DNA of 64,000 nt, from assembly GCF_005869225.1 (NCBI RefSeq), contig NZ_SWFP01000004.1, positions 1 through 64,000 on the forward strand, given 5' to 3'. A program made the position numbers and the translations under genes. Below the pieces are notes generated by a model that saw nothing but the letters and a program-made list of their open reading frames with translations, searched no databases and was not told the origin of the DNA. Numbering within the stretch: the stretch's first letter is position 1; the number at the start of each line of letters is the position of its first letter. This document shows positions 8,045 to 17,600 of the stretch, in pieces. This stretch comes from Dyadobacter bucti. GTDB lineage: Bacteria > Bacteroidota > Bacteroidia > Cytophagales > Spirosomataceae.

Positions 8045-8323
8045 TTGGAAAATCAGCCTACTCATCACGACATACTTGGCGTGGAATATTTGGTCGATCA
8101 GATGACCAAAGCAGGATTTACGAGAGCCGCAACAAATGTTGCGACTCGAACATTAAAAAGAAAGAATCTCATAGATTTCACGCAAATCGAGGAAAGCTAC
8201 TACAATGATAGCCGCATGATAACGCACTGTTTCCTAACAGAACTGGGAGTCGAGTGGCTAATTAATAATCAAGATAAAATAAGGATTAAGTTTGACGCTT
8301 CTGAAAGAGACATCCCTATGTAA
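8045..8323 (+). CDS. small conserved-looking protein, possibly winged-helix
   Basis: A 92-residue frame opens with a TTG at 8045, with AAAAAGGA seven bases upstream as a possible ribosome binding site; no in-frame ATG exists upstream before a stop at 8030. The sequence LGVEYLVDQMTKAGFTRAAT followed by NVATRTLKRKNLIDF and HCFLTELGVEWL suggests three helices and a wing, as in small DNA-binding proteins. I do not recognise a family. The region upstream is a frameshifted gene, so this could also be debris, but the composition looks coding. Confidence 0.45.
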   Translation: MENQPTHHDILGVEYLVDQMTKAGFTRAATNVATRTLKRKNLIDFTQIEESYYNDSRMITHCFLTELGVEWLINNQDKIRIKFDASERDIPM

Positions 8324-8438
8324 GTATCCCTAACCTTGACAAAAATCAGGAGACAGCTATAATTTACATTTTTTTATTTTTTGGGCTTGTATTGAAAATT
8401 TAGGGTTATTTTGATGGTCGGTCCTCAATATCCAATCC

Positions 8439-9542
8439 ATGCTGTCACCGAAAACCAAAAGAGATGTTGCCCTTGTCATTCCTTTTGGAGGGTTATGGTT
8501 TATTTTTAGCCTGATTTATTGCATACTAGAAAAAGGTATTCTCGGAGATCTGGACTACTATCCGTCTACGGGGAATCAGTACAAATTTGCAGCGAACATT
8601 TTTGCAGTCCCTATTGCGGGCCTGATGATGGGTCTAATTACCGGCGTTCTGGAGATTGGTTATTTCAGTAAGTGGTTTATAAAGGATAGCTTCGCCAGAA
8701 AGATCGTATTCAAATCCTTTTTTTACCTGATCATTGCTATCATTTTTCTTATTGTCATACTGTTGGTGAATGCACTATATACGCATAGTGAGCACTCTCT
8801 TGAAAATTTAGCGTCACCAGTCTGGGCATTTTTTACTGACTACGCTGCGGTCGGTCTTCTGGTATACATTGCTTCGGTAATTCTGATTACGCAATTCTAC
8901 ACTGAATTTAGCCAAAGTATCGGTCCAGGTACCTTGAGTAATTTTTTCTTAGGGAAATATCATCATCCGATAGAGGAAGAGCGGATATTTATGTTCCTGG
9001 ATATGAAATCATCAACTACAATAGCAGAAAATCTTGGGCATGTCAGGTACTTTGAGATGCTGAAAGAATACTTTTTTGACTTGTCAGTTGCTGTTATTGA
9101 TTATGCGGGCACAATCTACCAATACGCTGGTGATGAAATGATTGTCAGCTGGAAACTAAAAGACGGATTAAGAAATAATAACAGTATCGAGTGCTTTTTC
9201 GCGATGAAACGCGCTCTGGATATGAATGAGGAAAAATACATTAGTAATTTCGGCATCTTACCTGCGTTTAAAGCTGGGCTGCATTTTGGGATAGTGACTG
9301 CCGGGGAAATCGGATCGTTAAAAAAGGAAATCGTCTTTACAGGCGACGTCCTTAATACTTCCGCTAGGATACAGGGACTTTGCAATCATTTCGAGGCTGA
9401 CCTGCTGGTGTCAGAAGACCTGGCCAAAATACTTAATCTTCCGGCTGCCTACGAGATCAGATCGGTGGGAGAGAACCTGCTGAAAGGCAGAAGCAAGACA
9501 ATGGAGATATTTGCCATTTTCATTTCTAAGCAATCTATTTGA
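8439..9542 (+). CDS. membrane-anchored class III adenylate/guanylate cyclase
   Basis: The 367-residue protein has an N-terminal membrane domain with about four helices (residues 15-35, 50-75, 88-112, 125-150), then a cytoplasmic class III cyclase domain (about 180-360). The first metal-binding aspartate sits in FMFLDMKSSTT near residue 184, and the second in the YAGDEMIVSW segment near 230. GDVLNTSARIQGLC near 305 matches the transition-state/adenine part of the fold. It likely converts ATP (or GTP) to a cyclic nucleotide in response to a membrane signal. It is a single-gene unit. Several Crp-like proteins exist in such genomes; one is at 51594. Confidence 0.88.
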   Translation: MLSPKTKRDVALVIPFGGLWFIFSLIYCILEKGILGDLDYYPSTGNQYKFAANIFAVPIAGLMMGLITGVLEIGYFSKWFIKDSFARKIVFKSFFYLIIAIIFLIVILLVNALYTHSEHSLENLASPVWAFFTDYAAVGLLVYIASVILITQFYTEFSQSIGPGTLSNFFLGKYHHPIEEERIFMFLDMKSSTTIAENLGHVRYFEMLKEYFFDLSVAVIDYAGTIYQYAGDEMIVSWKLKDGLRNNNSIECFFAMKRALDMNEEKYISNFGILPAFKAGLHFGIVTAGEIGSLKKEIVFTGDVLNTSARIQGLCNHFEADLLVSEDLAKILNLPAAYEIRSVGENLLKGRSKTMEIFAIFISKQSI

Positions 9543-9830
9543 TAAATTGCTTATTTCGTAAATCGCTGTTTTTTCGTGTGTCATTGTTTGCCTTGATTCT
9601 TGCAAACGCAAATTTAAACCCTCAAAAAGTGCTAGAATACCACTTAACGATAAGATAATGTGTTGCTCTTACTTCCCACATTCCTGCCAAGGCGGGACCC
9701 CTACATTTTTTTAATGTTAAGATTCGTCTTTGTTTGTTAACTTTAATGTGTCCTGACACCATCCATTTTTGCTTTTTAGCCAATTCCAGAAGATTCCAGT
9801 TAATGACCCGGTATTCTTTTCAAATAATAT

Positions 9831-10160
9831 ATGGCAAACGTTACAAAGGCAGCCCGCAGCAGCAGATCTTTAAATCTTAAACGACAAATCCGCAGAACTT
9901 TTTATGCTGTCTATGACTGTTGCATCAGCAACAACATCCCTAGCTGCGACGTTGCTTTCATTGAGCAGCGCTTTGGCCCTCGCAGTAAGCACGAACGAGT
10001 CGCCAGCGGCGAAAAATATTTCACATCTCTAAGCGCAGCCCAAAGATACGTAAAGAACCATTTCAAATCCGGCGGTGAATACTTCTCATTAAAACAGTCG
10101 TCACAACCTGATAACATCCTGCATGCAATCATTGACAAAATCACCTATCTTATGGCTTAA
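9831..10160 (+). CDS. hypothetical protein, basic
   Basis: A 109-residue, arginine- and lysine-rich protein begins MANVTKAARSSRSLNLKRQI. It has predicted helices (RRTFYAVYDCCISN, SLSAAQRYVKNHFKS) and no signal peptide, membrane segment or metal site. I recognise no family. It precedes another unrecognised small gene on the same strand (10258) with about 100 bp between, and both border a decayed stretch. The 288 bp before it (9543-9830) hold no gene; I see only a T-rich stretch near 9730. Confidence 0.5.
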   Translation: MANVTKAARSSRSLNLKRQIRRTFYAVYDCCISNNIPSCDVAFIEQRFGPRSKHERVASGEKYFTSLSAAQRYVKNHFKSGGEYFSLKQSSQPDNILHAIIDKITYLMA

Positions 10161-10257
10161 CTTGGAGCGCAGGCCGGGTCGATTATGTTTTGTTAACTGG
10201 TGGTTTGCCTGGATACTTTTTTGTAAATTCACCCCTCGCATCACACACTAAGCAATC

Positions 10258-10560
10258 ATGGTCTACGAGAAAATCTTCACAATGCCCGGTGGCAAACAGA
10301 TAAAAATGGTTATCAGGGCGTATTACAGGCACCAGCAAACAGAGATTGAGCCGTTTATTGAAATATACATAAAGGAGCCCGTTCGGGCACATTACATTAA
10401 ACCGACGGGGCTGAACCTGCCGCAATATGGAAGGTTTGGAAAAGCTGCGTCAAAAAATATTAAACAGCTGGTGGTTGAAGCCAATGGCATATCTGATCGG
10501 CAATATGACCAGGTGATGGATGAATTCAAGCAAATTAGCGGATCTTCCGTGCTGTTATAA
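10258..10560 (+). CDS. hypothetical protein
   Basis: This 100-residue frame opens MVYEKIFTMPGGKQIKMVIR and contains a basic strand region, FIEIYIKEPVRAHYIKP, and a C-terminal helix, ISDRQYDQVMDEFKQ. No family is recognised. The start is an ATG preceded by an A/T-rich leader. Its alternation of hydrophobic and charged residues looks coding. It is the last intact gene before roughly 0.9 kb of decayed sequence and could itself be a relic of a mobile or accessory region. Confidence 0.5.
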   Translation: MVYEKIFTMPGGKQIKMVIRAYYRHQQTEIEPFIEIYIKEPVRAHYIKPTGLNLPQYGRFGKAASKNIKQLVVEANGISDRQYDQVMDEFKQISGSSVLL

Positions 10561-11491
10561 GATCTGAAACTTTATATTGAAATTACATTTGGATCACAAG
10601 CCAATGGTCTTGAACCAGCCTGTGAGCAGATCGGGACCGGATATTTTGTAAGCGGTGGAGTACTGGTTGAAGTGATGACTTCGCTGGCGGCCGGATACAG
10701 CTAGCTTCTACCTATGGGAAAACAACAGCTTTTCTTCGATGTGGCATTGCTCGACAGTTACGCAGCTCGCGTCGATGAAGTCTTGTTAATTAAGCTAAAG
10801 CCTTCCAAGCAGCGGTGAGAGGACCTATAACGATACTGGCATCCATTATAAGCATGGGCTCAGCCAGGCCAGGGCGTTGCTGGAAACTCACGGCTTGTAA
10901 TAATTATTACGTATATATAAGTGCGGACAAAAAAGGCAACATTGCGCAAGGCCGATAAGTATTACTTTTGCACCTTGCACGGTAAACAATGCACTTCACA
11001 TGAAATGAAAACAAAGCAGTTCACAGCAAGTATTACAGAAACACTTTAAGACAAACTAAAAGACATAAAGGCGGATACAAAAAAAGCTTTCCAAAGCCAT
11101 TAACAAGACGGCCAAAAACTAGCGAAGAAAGTGATCAAGGGGGCTATTAAGGAGCGAAAGAAGCTTGAAAAACAAAAAGGAACTAGCGATCTTGCTTAAT
11201 CAGGATGAGACGAGCCTGGAATCGAAAGCTGGCTGAAAGGCATCAACGAGACGGAAGATGAATCGCTTGGCGTGCAGCATTAATTGCTAGCGATTTGAGA
11301 TACTCCATATCATGCGTGATAGCTTGAACGCTTTTAGACCCTCATTCAATGCCAAACCCTAATACAAGTACAATGGCCTAAATGAAGGTGGACTTCCCTG
11401 ATCTATTCGCAGTGATTAACTTTCTCATTAAAACCGCGTTATTATTATAAAAAGCTATTGGTTTGACGGTGAGCTTATTAGAGGAGCTATC
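10561..11491. other. decayed intergenic stretch with gene scraps
   Basis: No intact gene is visible across about 930 bp. Scraps include a plus-strand tail reading GIHYKHGLSQARALLETHGL before a stop near 10901, a lysine-rich frame with two internal stops (11005-11199), a tail SWLKGINETEDESLGVQH ending near 11283, and KVDFPDLFAVINFLIKTALLL near 11388-11450. None is long enough to assign. The stretch looks like remains of several small accessory genes. Confidence 0.5.
11005..11199 (+). pseudogene. lysine-rich small gene with two in-frame stops
   Basis: From an ATG at 11005 one frame reads MKTKQFTASITETL, stop, DKLKDIKADTKKAFQSH, stop, then QDGQKLAKKVIKGAIKERKK and a final stop at 11199, 65 codons in all. 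The consistent lysine-rich helical composition on both sides of the stops suggests one decayed small gene rather than chance. The family is not recognised. Confidence 0.3.
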
Positions 11492-11936
11492 TCACGGAAG
11501 ATCTAGTTCGCGAAGATCTGATATTAGAGAACTCAGCTTTTGTATGCATTTTTCATGATGAAAAGTTTGACAAACGCAGACCTGTCGAGGCTCATACATT
11601 CGCCCAAGGTGCAGCAGTGTACTGCCAATGGCGCCGCTGCCCCCGCGGATCAGGATTCGCTGCCTGGATCTGACATTTGCATAATGAACAAACATCTGAT
11701 AGGCAGAAATACCCGATAAAACCATGCAAGCGGCGGAGTGAGGGCCGCATGCTGGGGGATCCGGGTAATGGGCGGGTAAATGCCTTTCTTTATAAAAATA
11801 TCCGTTGCCGAGACCGTGGAGGCTTCAATCCTGACCCTAACCTGTCCGGGTTTTGGTTCAGGAGATCGGTCCTTCCACGATCCGGATCGTACCCGGCTTT
11901 CCCGAAAGCGCCGATCATTGCTTTCCGGTTTTTCAT
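11492..11936 (-). pseudogene. zinc-binding alcohol dehydrogenase / quinone oxidoreductase, degenerate
   Basis: Minus-strand pieces line up with the MDR superfamily. An N-terminus starts at 11936 (MKNRKAMIGAFGKAG), then after one frame change TIRIVEGPI, then after another PEPKPGQVRVRIEASTVSAT and DIFIKKGIYPPI. After an internal deletion the Rossmann part appears as SAACMVLSGISAYQM and QRILIRGGSGAIGSTLLHLG, whose GGSGAIGS is the cofactor-binding motif. The end is scrambled. At least two frameshifts and a deletion make it non-functional. Its start is four bases beyond the stop of the membrane gene at 11940, so it was once the last gene of that operon. Confidence 0.7.
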
Positions 11937-11939
11937 CGC

Positions 11940-12311
11940 TTATCCAATAAACCGTTTGTCTTCCGAAAAGGCCAAAGCATACATAAATGCGCCGCCGATC
12001 ATGTTAACAACCCTGAAAACGTTCAGCATTTCCATTGGGTCTTTGGCATTGGGCAGGTTGATCATCACCGTGACCAGCAGCAAGTAGACAGCCAGCAAAA
12101 CGGCAGCCAGCTTATCGTATTTGCCGATAACGCAGCTGATCATAAAAGCCAGCATGCATACGCCTGTCAGGTAATTGAAAAAGTACGGATAGGGCAGGTA
12201 TGTGGGGACATACCGTTGGACACCTACATCGGCCAGGAACAAATGCAGGAAGACGTAAAAGGAAAATGTGAACACATAGAGCCATTTTCCAGACTTTAAA
12301 ACTTTATCCAT
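11940..12311 (-). CDS. DoxX-like four-helix membrane protein (copy 2)
   Basis: A 123-residue protein with four membrane segments: WLYVFTFSFYVFLHLFL, FFNYLTGVCMLAFMISCVIG, LAAVLLAVYLLLVTVMI and VVNMIGGAFMYALAF. The last three and their linkers (GKYDKLAAVLLA, MLNVFRVVNMIGG) mirror those of the upstream gene, so the two are paralogues. The fold and length resemble DoxX-like proteins, which occur near oxidoreductases; the activity is unknown. Its start overlaps the stop region of the upstream copy by eight bases, showing translational coupling. Confidence 0.7.
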   Translation of the reverse strand: MDKVLKSGKWLYVFTFSFYVFLHLFLADVGVQRYVPTYLPYPYFFNYLTGVCMLAFMISCVIGKYDKLAAVLLAVYLLLVTVMINLPNAKDPMEMLNVFRVVNMIGGAFMYALAFSEDKRFIG

Positions 12312-12702
12312 TTTGCGGGCTTGTTAATGGTTTACTAAAAAATCGATGGTCTTTTGCAGCGTATCGTGCATATAAAAGCAACCCGCCAATCGTCATCAGG
12401 TTTCTGAAAATATTGAGCATATCGTTTTGGGAATGCGGTGCCCTGGGAATGTGTATAATGAAGATCATCAGCAACACGTATAGGGCCATCAGGATCGAAG
12501 AAAGCTTGTCGTACCGGCCGATGAGGCAGCTGATAATGTAAAGCAGGATAAGAACGCCGGTAAAGTAATTCAGGAACAGCGGCGCGGGCATCCAGGATGG
12601 GACAAAAGACGCACCAACCTGCGGCTGGCCAAAATGCAGGCCAACATAAAGCAAAAAGGAAAGAGGAAAAAGATAGCGTCCGATGTTCAAGATCTTGTTC
12701 AT
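12304..12702 (-). CDS. DoxX-like four-helix membrane protein (copy 1)
   Basis: The 132-residue protein has four membrane helices: YLFPLSFLLYVGLHFG, LFLNYFTGVLILLYIISCLIG, SSILMALYVLLMIFII and LMTIGGLLLYARYA. The GRYDKLSSILMA and MLNIFRNLMTIGG linkers recur in the following gene, so a tandem duplication is evident. It follows a YciI-like gene in the same direction (69 bp gap). DoxX-like proteins are linked to redox or terminal-oxidase functions in several bacteria; nothing here proves a substrate. Confidence 0.7.
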   Translation of the reverse strand: MNKILNIGRYLFPLSFLLYVGLHFGQPQVGASFVPSWMPAPLFLNYFTGVLILLYIISCLIGRYDKLSSILMALYVLLMIFIIHIPRAPHSQNDMLNIFRNLMTIGGLLLYARYAAKDHRFFSKPLTSPQNG

Positions 12703-12771
12703 TTGGTATAAGATTAAGAGGATTGAAAGAGCAGGAAGGCCGGTTATCGTCCGTTACTTCCTGCTATTCAT

Positions 12772-13116
12772 TTACATTTCAAACGGGATAATCGGACGCA
12801 CTTCGACACTGCCGCCGAGTTGCAGGACCGGGCATTGCCTTGACAACTCGACCGCCTCGGCCAGATCCTGAGCTTCGAGCGTGAGTGTGCCTACGACCAG
12901 TCCGTGGCCATCCTTAACGGCGTCCTGAACCTGTCCGCCTGGACCGAGGATACTTCCGGACTGATCCAGACGCTGGGTGCCGATGAATTTACCCTGACGG
13001 GCGATGTCGGCGATGAAGTGTTGCCAATGTGCGGTGACGGCTTCCATGTCAGATGCCGAAGGTTTGTTTTCCGGCGAAAGCGGGAAATGATGAAAATTCA
13101 GGAGATACTGTGCCAT
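12772..13116 (-). CDS. YciI-family protein
   Basis: The chosen 114-residue reading starts MAQYLLNFHHFP at 13116, since YciI-like proteins open with a short strand and have this length; a longer frame to 13236 adds an unlikely Cys-rich leader. The pattern of a Met-x-x-W-x-x-F helix (MEAVTAHWQHFIADI), a GKFIGTQRL strand and the acidic C-terminal strand VEVRPI is typical of the YciI/ DGPF fold. Its role is not known; relatives act as small dehydratase- or isomerase-like enzymes. It is the first gene of a minus-strand operon with two membrane paralogues and a dehydrogenase pseudogene, divergent from the GlxA-like regulator. Confidence 0.75.
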   Translation of the reverse strand: MAQYLLNFHHFPLSPENKPSASDMEAVTAHWQHFIADIARQGKFIGTQRLDQSGSILGPGGQVQDAVKDGHGLVVGTLTLEAQDLAEAVELSRQCPVLQLGGSVEVRPIIPFEM

Positions 13117-13220
13117 TGTTCTTATTGTTAATAGGTTAGCGATCTTTTTCTTTGTCGACATGGCAAAATTACTCCTGCTATTTGGCATAAATGGATGGCA
13201 TATCTGACAATATGGTATGG

Positions 13221-13228
13221 TATATTTG
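13221..13228 (+). promoter_or_regulatory. candidate Bacteroidota -7 element
   Basis: TATATTTG fits the TAnnTTTG -7 box of the Bacteroidota primary sigma factor and lies 22 bp before the regulator start at 13251. A clear TTTG -33 box at the right spacing is not seen, so this is a weak call. Confidence 0.35.
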
Positions 13229-13250
13229 CCAAACATTAATCCTCATTCCT

Positions 13251-14225
13251 ATGCGCGTAATCATCCCTGTTTTCAAAGATTGCGTCTCGGCTTCGGTAGT
13301 CGGCATGATGGATATGCTCAAACTGACCGAGAACTTTTACAACCATTTGCCCCATCAAAAAAAGAAATGGTTCAGCGTGCAGCTCGTATCTCTTCATGAA
13401 GAGCGTACCGTCCAAAACAATGGGTTCGACATTACCTGCGATATACTGCTTGCCGACTGTGATCATGCGGACCTGGTGATCGTCCCGGCCATTGTCGGTG
13501 ACTTGCCGACCCTGATCGAGGAGCACCGGGATTTCGTCGATTGGTTAAAAGTCCAGTACAAAAAGGGCACGAGGCTGTGCAGCACCTGTAATGGCGCGTT
13601 TTTTCTCGCTTCGACCGGATATCTCGACGGGAGGGAGGCGACCACTTCCTGGTTTGCTTCCGGGGATTTCAGGAATATGTTCCCGAAGGTGAAGCTGATC
13701 GACGAAAAGATTATCGTGGATAATGGGGCGATGGTAACCGGCGGCGCGACGCTATCGTTCCAGAACCTATGTATTTATCTGATCGAAAAGTATTACGGAA
13801 AGGAAATTGGCACCTATGCAGCGAAAATGTTCCTGGTCGAGAAAGGTAAACATTCACAGCTCAACTATTCCATTTTCAGTGCCCAGAAAGGGCATAATGA
13901 TGAGCAGATTCTTGAAACCCAGAATTTTATAGAACAGAATGCGGCCGAAAAACTGATTGTATCCAGGCTCGCCGAGGACGCAACGATGGCGGAGCGTACG
14001 TTTATCCGGCGGTTCAAAACCGCGACCAGCAATACACCTTCCGAATACATTCAGCGTGTAAAGGTGGAGCTTGCCAAAAAGCTCTTGGAAAACGAAAATA
14101 CGTCGATCAAGGAGATCTGCTATGAAACGGGGTACGAAGACCAGAGCTACTTTCGCAATGTCTTCAAAAAATACACCGGCCTGACACCCGCCGATTATAA
14201 AAAACAATTTACGTTTCAGTTGTAG
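13251..14225 (+). CDS. GlxA-like AraC-family transcriptional regulator
   Basis: The 324-residue protein starts MRVIIPVFKDCVSASVVGM. It has a DJ-1/PfpI-like N-terminal domain (residues 1-190) with the nucleophile-elbow motif LCSTCNGAFFLA near residue 110, and a C-terminal pair of AraC helix-turn-helices (about 215-320) with IKEICYETGYEDQSYFRNVFKKYTG. A longer frame beginning at 13191 is possible, but the ATG at 13251 fits the family and the nearby -7 box. It is divergent from the YciI/DoxX-like operon and is its most likely controller. Confidence 0.9.
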   Translation: MRVIIPVFKDCVSASVVGMMDMLKLTENFYNHLPHQKKKWFSVQLVSLHEERTVQNNGFDITCDILLADCDHADLVIVPAIVGDLPTLIEEHRDFVDWLKVQYKKGTRLCSTCNGAFFLASTGYLDGREATTSWFASGDFRNMFPKVKLIDEKIIVDNGAMVTGGATLSFQNLCIYLIEKYYGKEIGTYAAKMFLVEKGKHSQLNYSIFSAQKGHNDEQILETQNFIEQNAAEKLIVSRLAEDATMAERTFIRRFKTATSNTPSEYIQRVKVELAKKLLENENTSIKEICYETGYEDQSYFRNVFKKYTGLTPADYKKQFTFQL

Positions 14226-14290
14226 AGTGCCGGCCCTGTTGCGTTTAAGATCTTATACTTACCCAACATAATCGGCACTCTCTTTTTTAA
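14224..14290 (+). terminator. candidate terminator after the GlxA-like regulator
   Basis: Nine-base arms AGAGTGCCG (14224-14232) and CGGCACTCT (14273-14281) are followed by CTTTTTT. The loop of about 40 bases is long but contains its own TAAGATCTTA palindrome. It begins at the regulator's stop codon. Confidence 0.55.
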
Positions 14291-14329
14291 GGGAGTTAGG
14301 CTCGTCTTTTTAGTCAGCTCCCTTGTTCA

Positions 14330-14458
14330 CTAAACGACCCGATCCCCACGAATCAGTCGTAGAACGATAGCTATCACTGCAATAACAAGCAGTATGTGAA
14401 TCACATTACCCATTCCAAAACTCGCAAATCCGAAATAACCAATAAGCCATAAGATCAC
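14330..14458 (-). CDS. Lmo0937-like small membrane protein (possibly truncated)
   Basis: A 42-residue frame can start at a GTG at 14458 and reads VILWLIGYFGFASFGMGNVI, then a second helix HILLVIAVIAIVLRLIRG and the tail DRVV. Two helices with a G-rich turn and a C-terminal R-x-x-R-G are typical of the lmo0937/DUF5670 small membrane proteins. Those usually have ten or so further N-terminal residues, so the gene may be trimmed at its 5' end, where efflux-adaptor-like debris joins it. Confidence 0.45.
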   Translation of the reverse strand: MILWLIGYFGFASFGMGNVIHILLVIAVIAIVLRLIRGDRVV

Positions 14459-14560
14459 GGGTTTGCTGCCGCTACATCTATCTCGGCATTTTTGAGGTTG
14501 GCAACGCTTGCTTTTATCTGAGCCCGGGATTTGATAATGAATAGATGGGCTGAGTACAGT
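14459..14560 (-). pseudogene. HlyD-like adaptor fragment
   Basis: The minus strand reads SRAQIKASVANLKNAEIDVA and then AANP with a stop overlapping the small membrane gene. The A-x-A-N-L-K-N-A-E-I-D-x-A coiled-coil pattern matches the hairpin end of membrane fusion proteins of RND pumps. Only about 30 residues remain. The rest of 14291-14698 shows no gene other than the small membrane frame and a terminator. Confidence 0.35.
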
Positions 14561-14631
14561 ACCATACCGGGCAAGCCAATCGACTTAGATTTTTATACGA
14601 GATTTTGATTGTCTTTTCTCAATAGTTAATC

Positions 14632-14676
14632 AAAAAAAAGAGGGTGCCCCATTTGTAAAGGCACACACCCTCTTTT
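14632..14676 (-). terminator. intrinsic terminator of the large T9SS gene
   Basis: On the minus strand AAAAGAGGGTG pairs with CACCCTCTTTT across a short loop and is followed by eight T residues. It sits 23 bp after the stop of the 1314-codon gene. Confidence 0.8.
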
Positions 14677-14698
14677 AGAAATCCAGCAATTGAGTGGA

Positions 14699-17600
14699 CT
14701 ACTCCATAATGAATCGCGATTGCTCCATACCGGAGGCGGTATGGGCGTTAATGATGTACATACCAGGTTTCATGGCCTTGGTGACAGGCATTTCCATGGA
14801 AGTGCCACCTTGCGCATCGGTTTTAACTGTTTTCGCTTGATATAGCTGCCCAAAGCGATCGTGCATGGTAATGGTTATCGGCTCTTGTTTTGCGAAGTTG
14901 GTTAGATCAATGTATATTTTTTCCCCATTCCGGATTGGGTTGGGATATATCTTAAGAGCAGGCCGTTCAGCCGTTGCCTGATTGCGGGTCGTGTCAATAA
15001 CCTGCTCTCGGGCATTTGCAAGGGAAGCGCTGGTAGTAGAAGAGTCAGCTTCGTAAGAAATCCCTAATCCCGATAACTCGACGGATACAATTTGATCCTT
15101 TTTCTTTTTGTTGCTGACAGCTTCTAGTTTCGCCTTTTTCTGTCCTGCTGATTTAGGATAAAAACCAAGATTAAAGGTAACAGAACTATTCTTGCGGATT
15201 TTTACTGGCTTATTTGGCTTTACACCTGGCTGACCAAACATTTGAAATTCGTCGGCATTAGCCCCGGTAATAGCCAGTCCTTTTAACACTAGGTTACCCC
15301 GGCCGGTATTGGAGATAGTAACTGTGTGCAGCGCCACCTTTGAGAAATCGCGTATGTCGTCAGGATCATGTTTATCATGGCCGTCGTTTTCCTTGTCTCC
15401 GCTCACTGCATTGGATCTCAAAGAAATTGGGGGGGAGTTCTCTGTGGAAGTAGCAGTGGTTGTGACTCCTACTACTTCTACAGCGGATATTTCCTTGGGA
15501 AAAGCGGTAGCAAACCCTTCATTATCGGATAAATTGCTCACTTGTAATAAAGTAATTTGAGAAGTCCTATCGGGTATATTATTCCAGTTAAGCTCAATCA
15601 CGTACAAGTTTCCCGTTTTTACGTCTTCCACAATATCCAGAGGATTAATAAAACCAGACATACCCACTAAACCATTTGTGCCGGCCCCGGTATAGGATTT
15701 TGTAATGTCGTAGAGGCTTTCTTTGCTGCCTTTTACCAGCGAGCCTGGTTCTAAAACAATTATATCGCCCCCGCCGCTGAAGCGGCACACCAGCAATTTA
15801 CCTTTCAATGCCCCATTAAAAGCATCGCTTTTATATTCAATAGCGCCATTAGGCGACCGGTTTAAGTCGAAATCAAAGGCTGCTCCCTGGTAATTTTTAT
15901 CGGGGAGCACGGTAGTAGGATATCCGCCATTGTCTTTATTGCCCCGATTAGAAACATATTCTCCGCGCAAAGGATTAGGGTGACCATAATAGCCATTCGG
16001 CTTGATACGAAATAACCAATCATTTTGGACCTGCACCCCTGACGTAGCTGGTATTGATGGGCCATTATAAAAGGTGCCGTCCAGCCGCCGGGTTCCTGCT
16101 ACGGAAGCCGGCGTATTACCCCCAGCCGCAGAGCCGTTAGCCGGAGCGTATAATTGTCCGTTAGAATGCCACACCAGGTCGTATGCATTTCTGATACCGG
16201 AAGCATAGATTTTAAGCGGAGCATTCGTAGCATAGGGGTTATAAGTGCTATCGGCAAGACGCAACTGGGTTGTGCCAGCCTGATTGATCAGACTCTGATT
16301 AGAAGTTGTTTTAACATCAAGTGTGGTACCATTTACTTTTGTTAAATCCAAACGCAGTACCGCCGCGGATAGCAAACTTTCAGTGCGCTGCCAGGAACCA
16401 TCGTAAGCCCCCATAGAACTATTGCTGCCTTGATTAAAATATAAAGCTTTATCAGGACCAAATGCCAGACTATTCACCAAGTGGTCTTTGGCCGAGCGGG
16501 GCAGATTGGTAACCAGTAACTGCTCGGCAGCCAAACCCGCTCCCGTAAGTTTAGAGATTTTACCATCGAATTCGGGCGCATCTACCAGCCCGGACGAGCA
16601 ATGAGAAACATAAGCTATAATGTTGGTCGCGGTGGAGACCGGATCGAAGACCAATCCTACTGCCGAACGGGTTCCGTATTTATTCACCAGCGTGGTAATC
16701 GATTGCTGATTGACAAGCATACCAGTGGTGCGATTTATTGTAAATCTTTCAATCACACCATCTAACCTTAGGGCGTAAAACTTGTCGTCCGGACCAATAA
16801 CCAAAGAAGCATATTTTTTATTTTGAGTTCCGGCGACGGCAGCCTTGGTAAATTCAACGGATAAAGGATCGGTTGGCTCAAGGGCGGCACCAGTGGTAAA
16901 ACTAGCAGTATACGGAATAAAAGAAGCTTGGCTATATGATTTCACACCTTCAGTTACCATGAACTTATAAGTCGTATTAGCTTCCAGGGCAAAAGTAGGG
17001 GAAAAGCTGATAGCGTCCCCGCCGCCCGTACCCTGCACCACGCCCTGGATTTGGGTGGCAGTGGTACCAGCTACTTTCATTAATTTTACAGTGCTACTTG
17101 TAATAGTGCTATTATCTACGCCGCCTCGATATCCGTCTACCTCCGTCACATAAAGATTATTGGCGGCAATACTGGAAGTATTTACGCTGACATTAGTGGC
17201 GACATCTCCTGGTGTAGAGGAAATCACGTACGGGCGGGGAGCGCTTACTTTCACCTGTATATTGAAGCCGCCACTGCTGAAACCGGCCGCCGCAGCTCTA
17301 ACCGTCGCTTTATATGTACCTACCGGCAACTTTTCGGCAGCAGCATAATTAAAAGAGACATTAGGCTCCGTGCCGTTATGGGTAGTATTAAAGCTTAGCC
17401 AGCCACTGCCGCCAGCGTCGTATACGGCAGATAAGTTATATTGGACATTTCTATTGCCGGAATTGCTTAACTCTAAGGAAAAGGTTTTGTTAGTAGTGGA
17501 GCTGCCTTTCTCAATGGCTAGTTGCTGCTCGTTTACAGACCAATATGCATAAGGCCCGTTGGTAACCGGCACAATGCGGACAGAATTAATTTTCGTATTA

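Noticed and set aside
14281..14330. Second terminator GGGAG...CTCCC after the GlxA-like gene
   Set aside because: Arms are only five bases and the loop is long; the hairpin at 14224-14290 is a better candidate.
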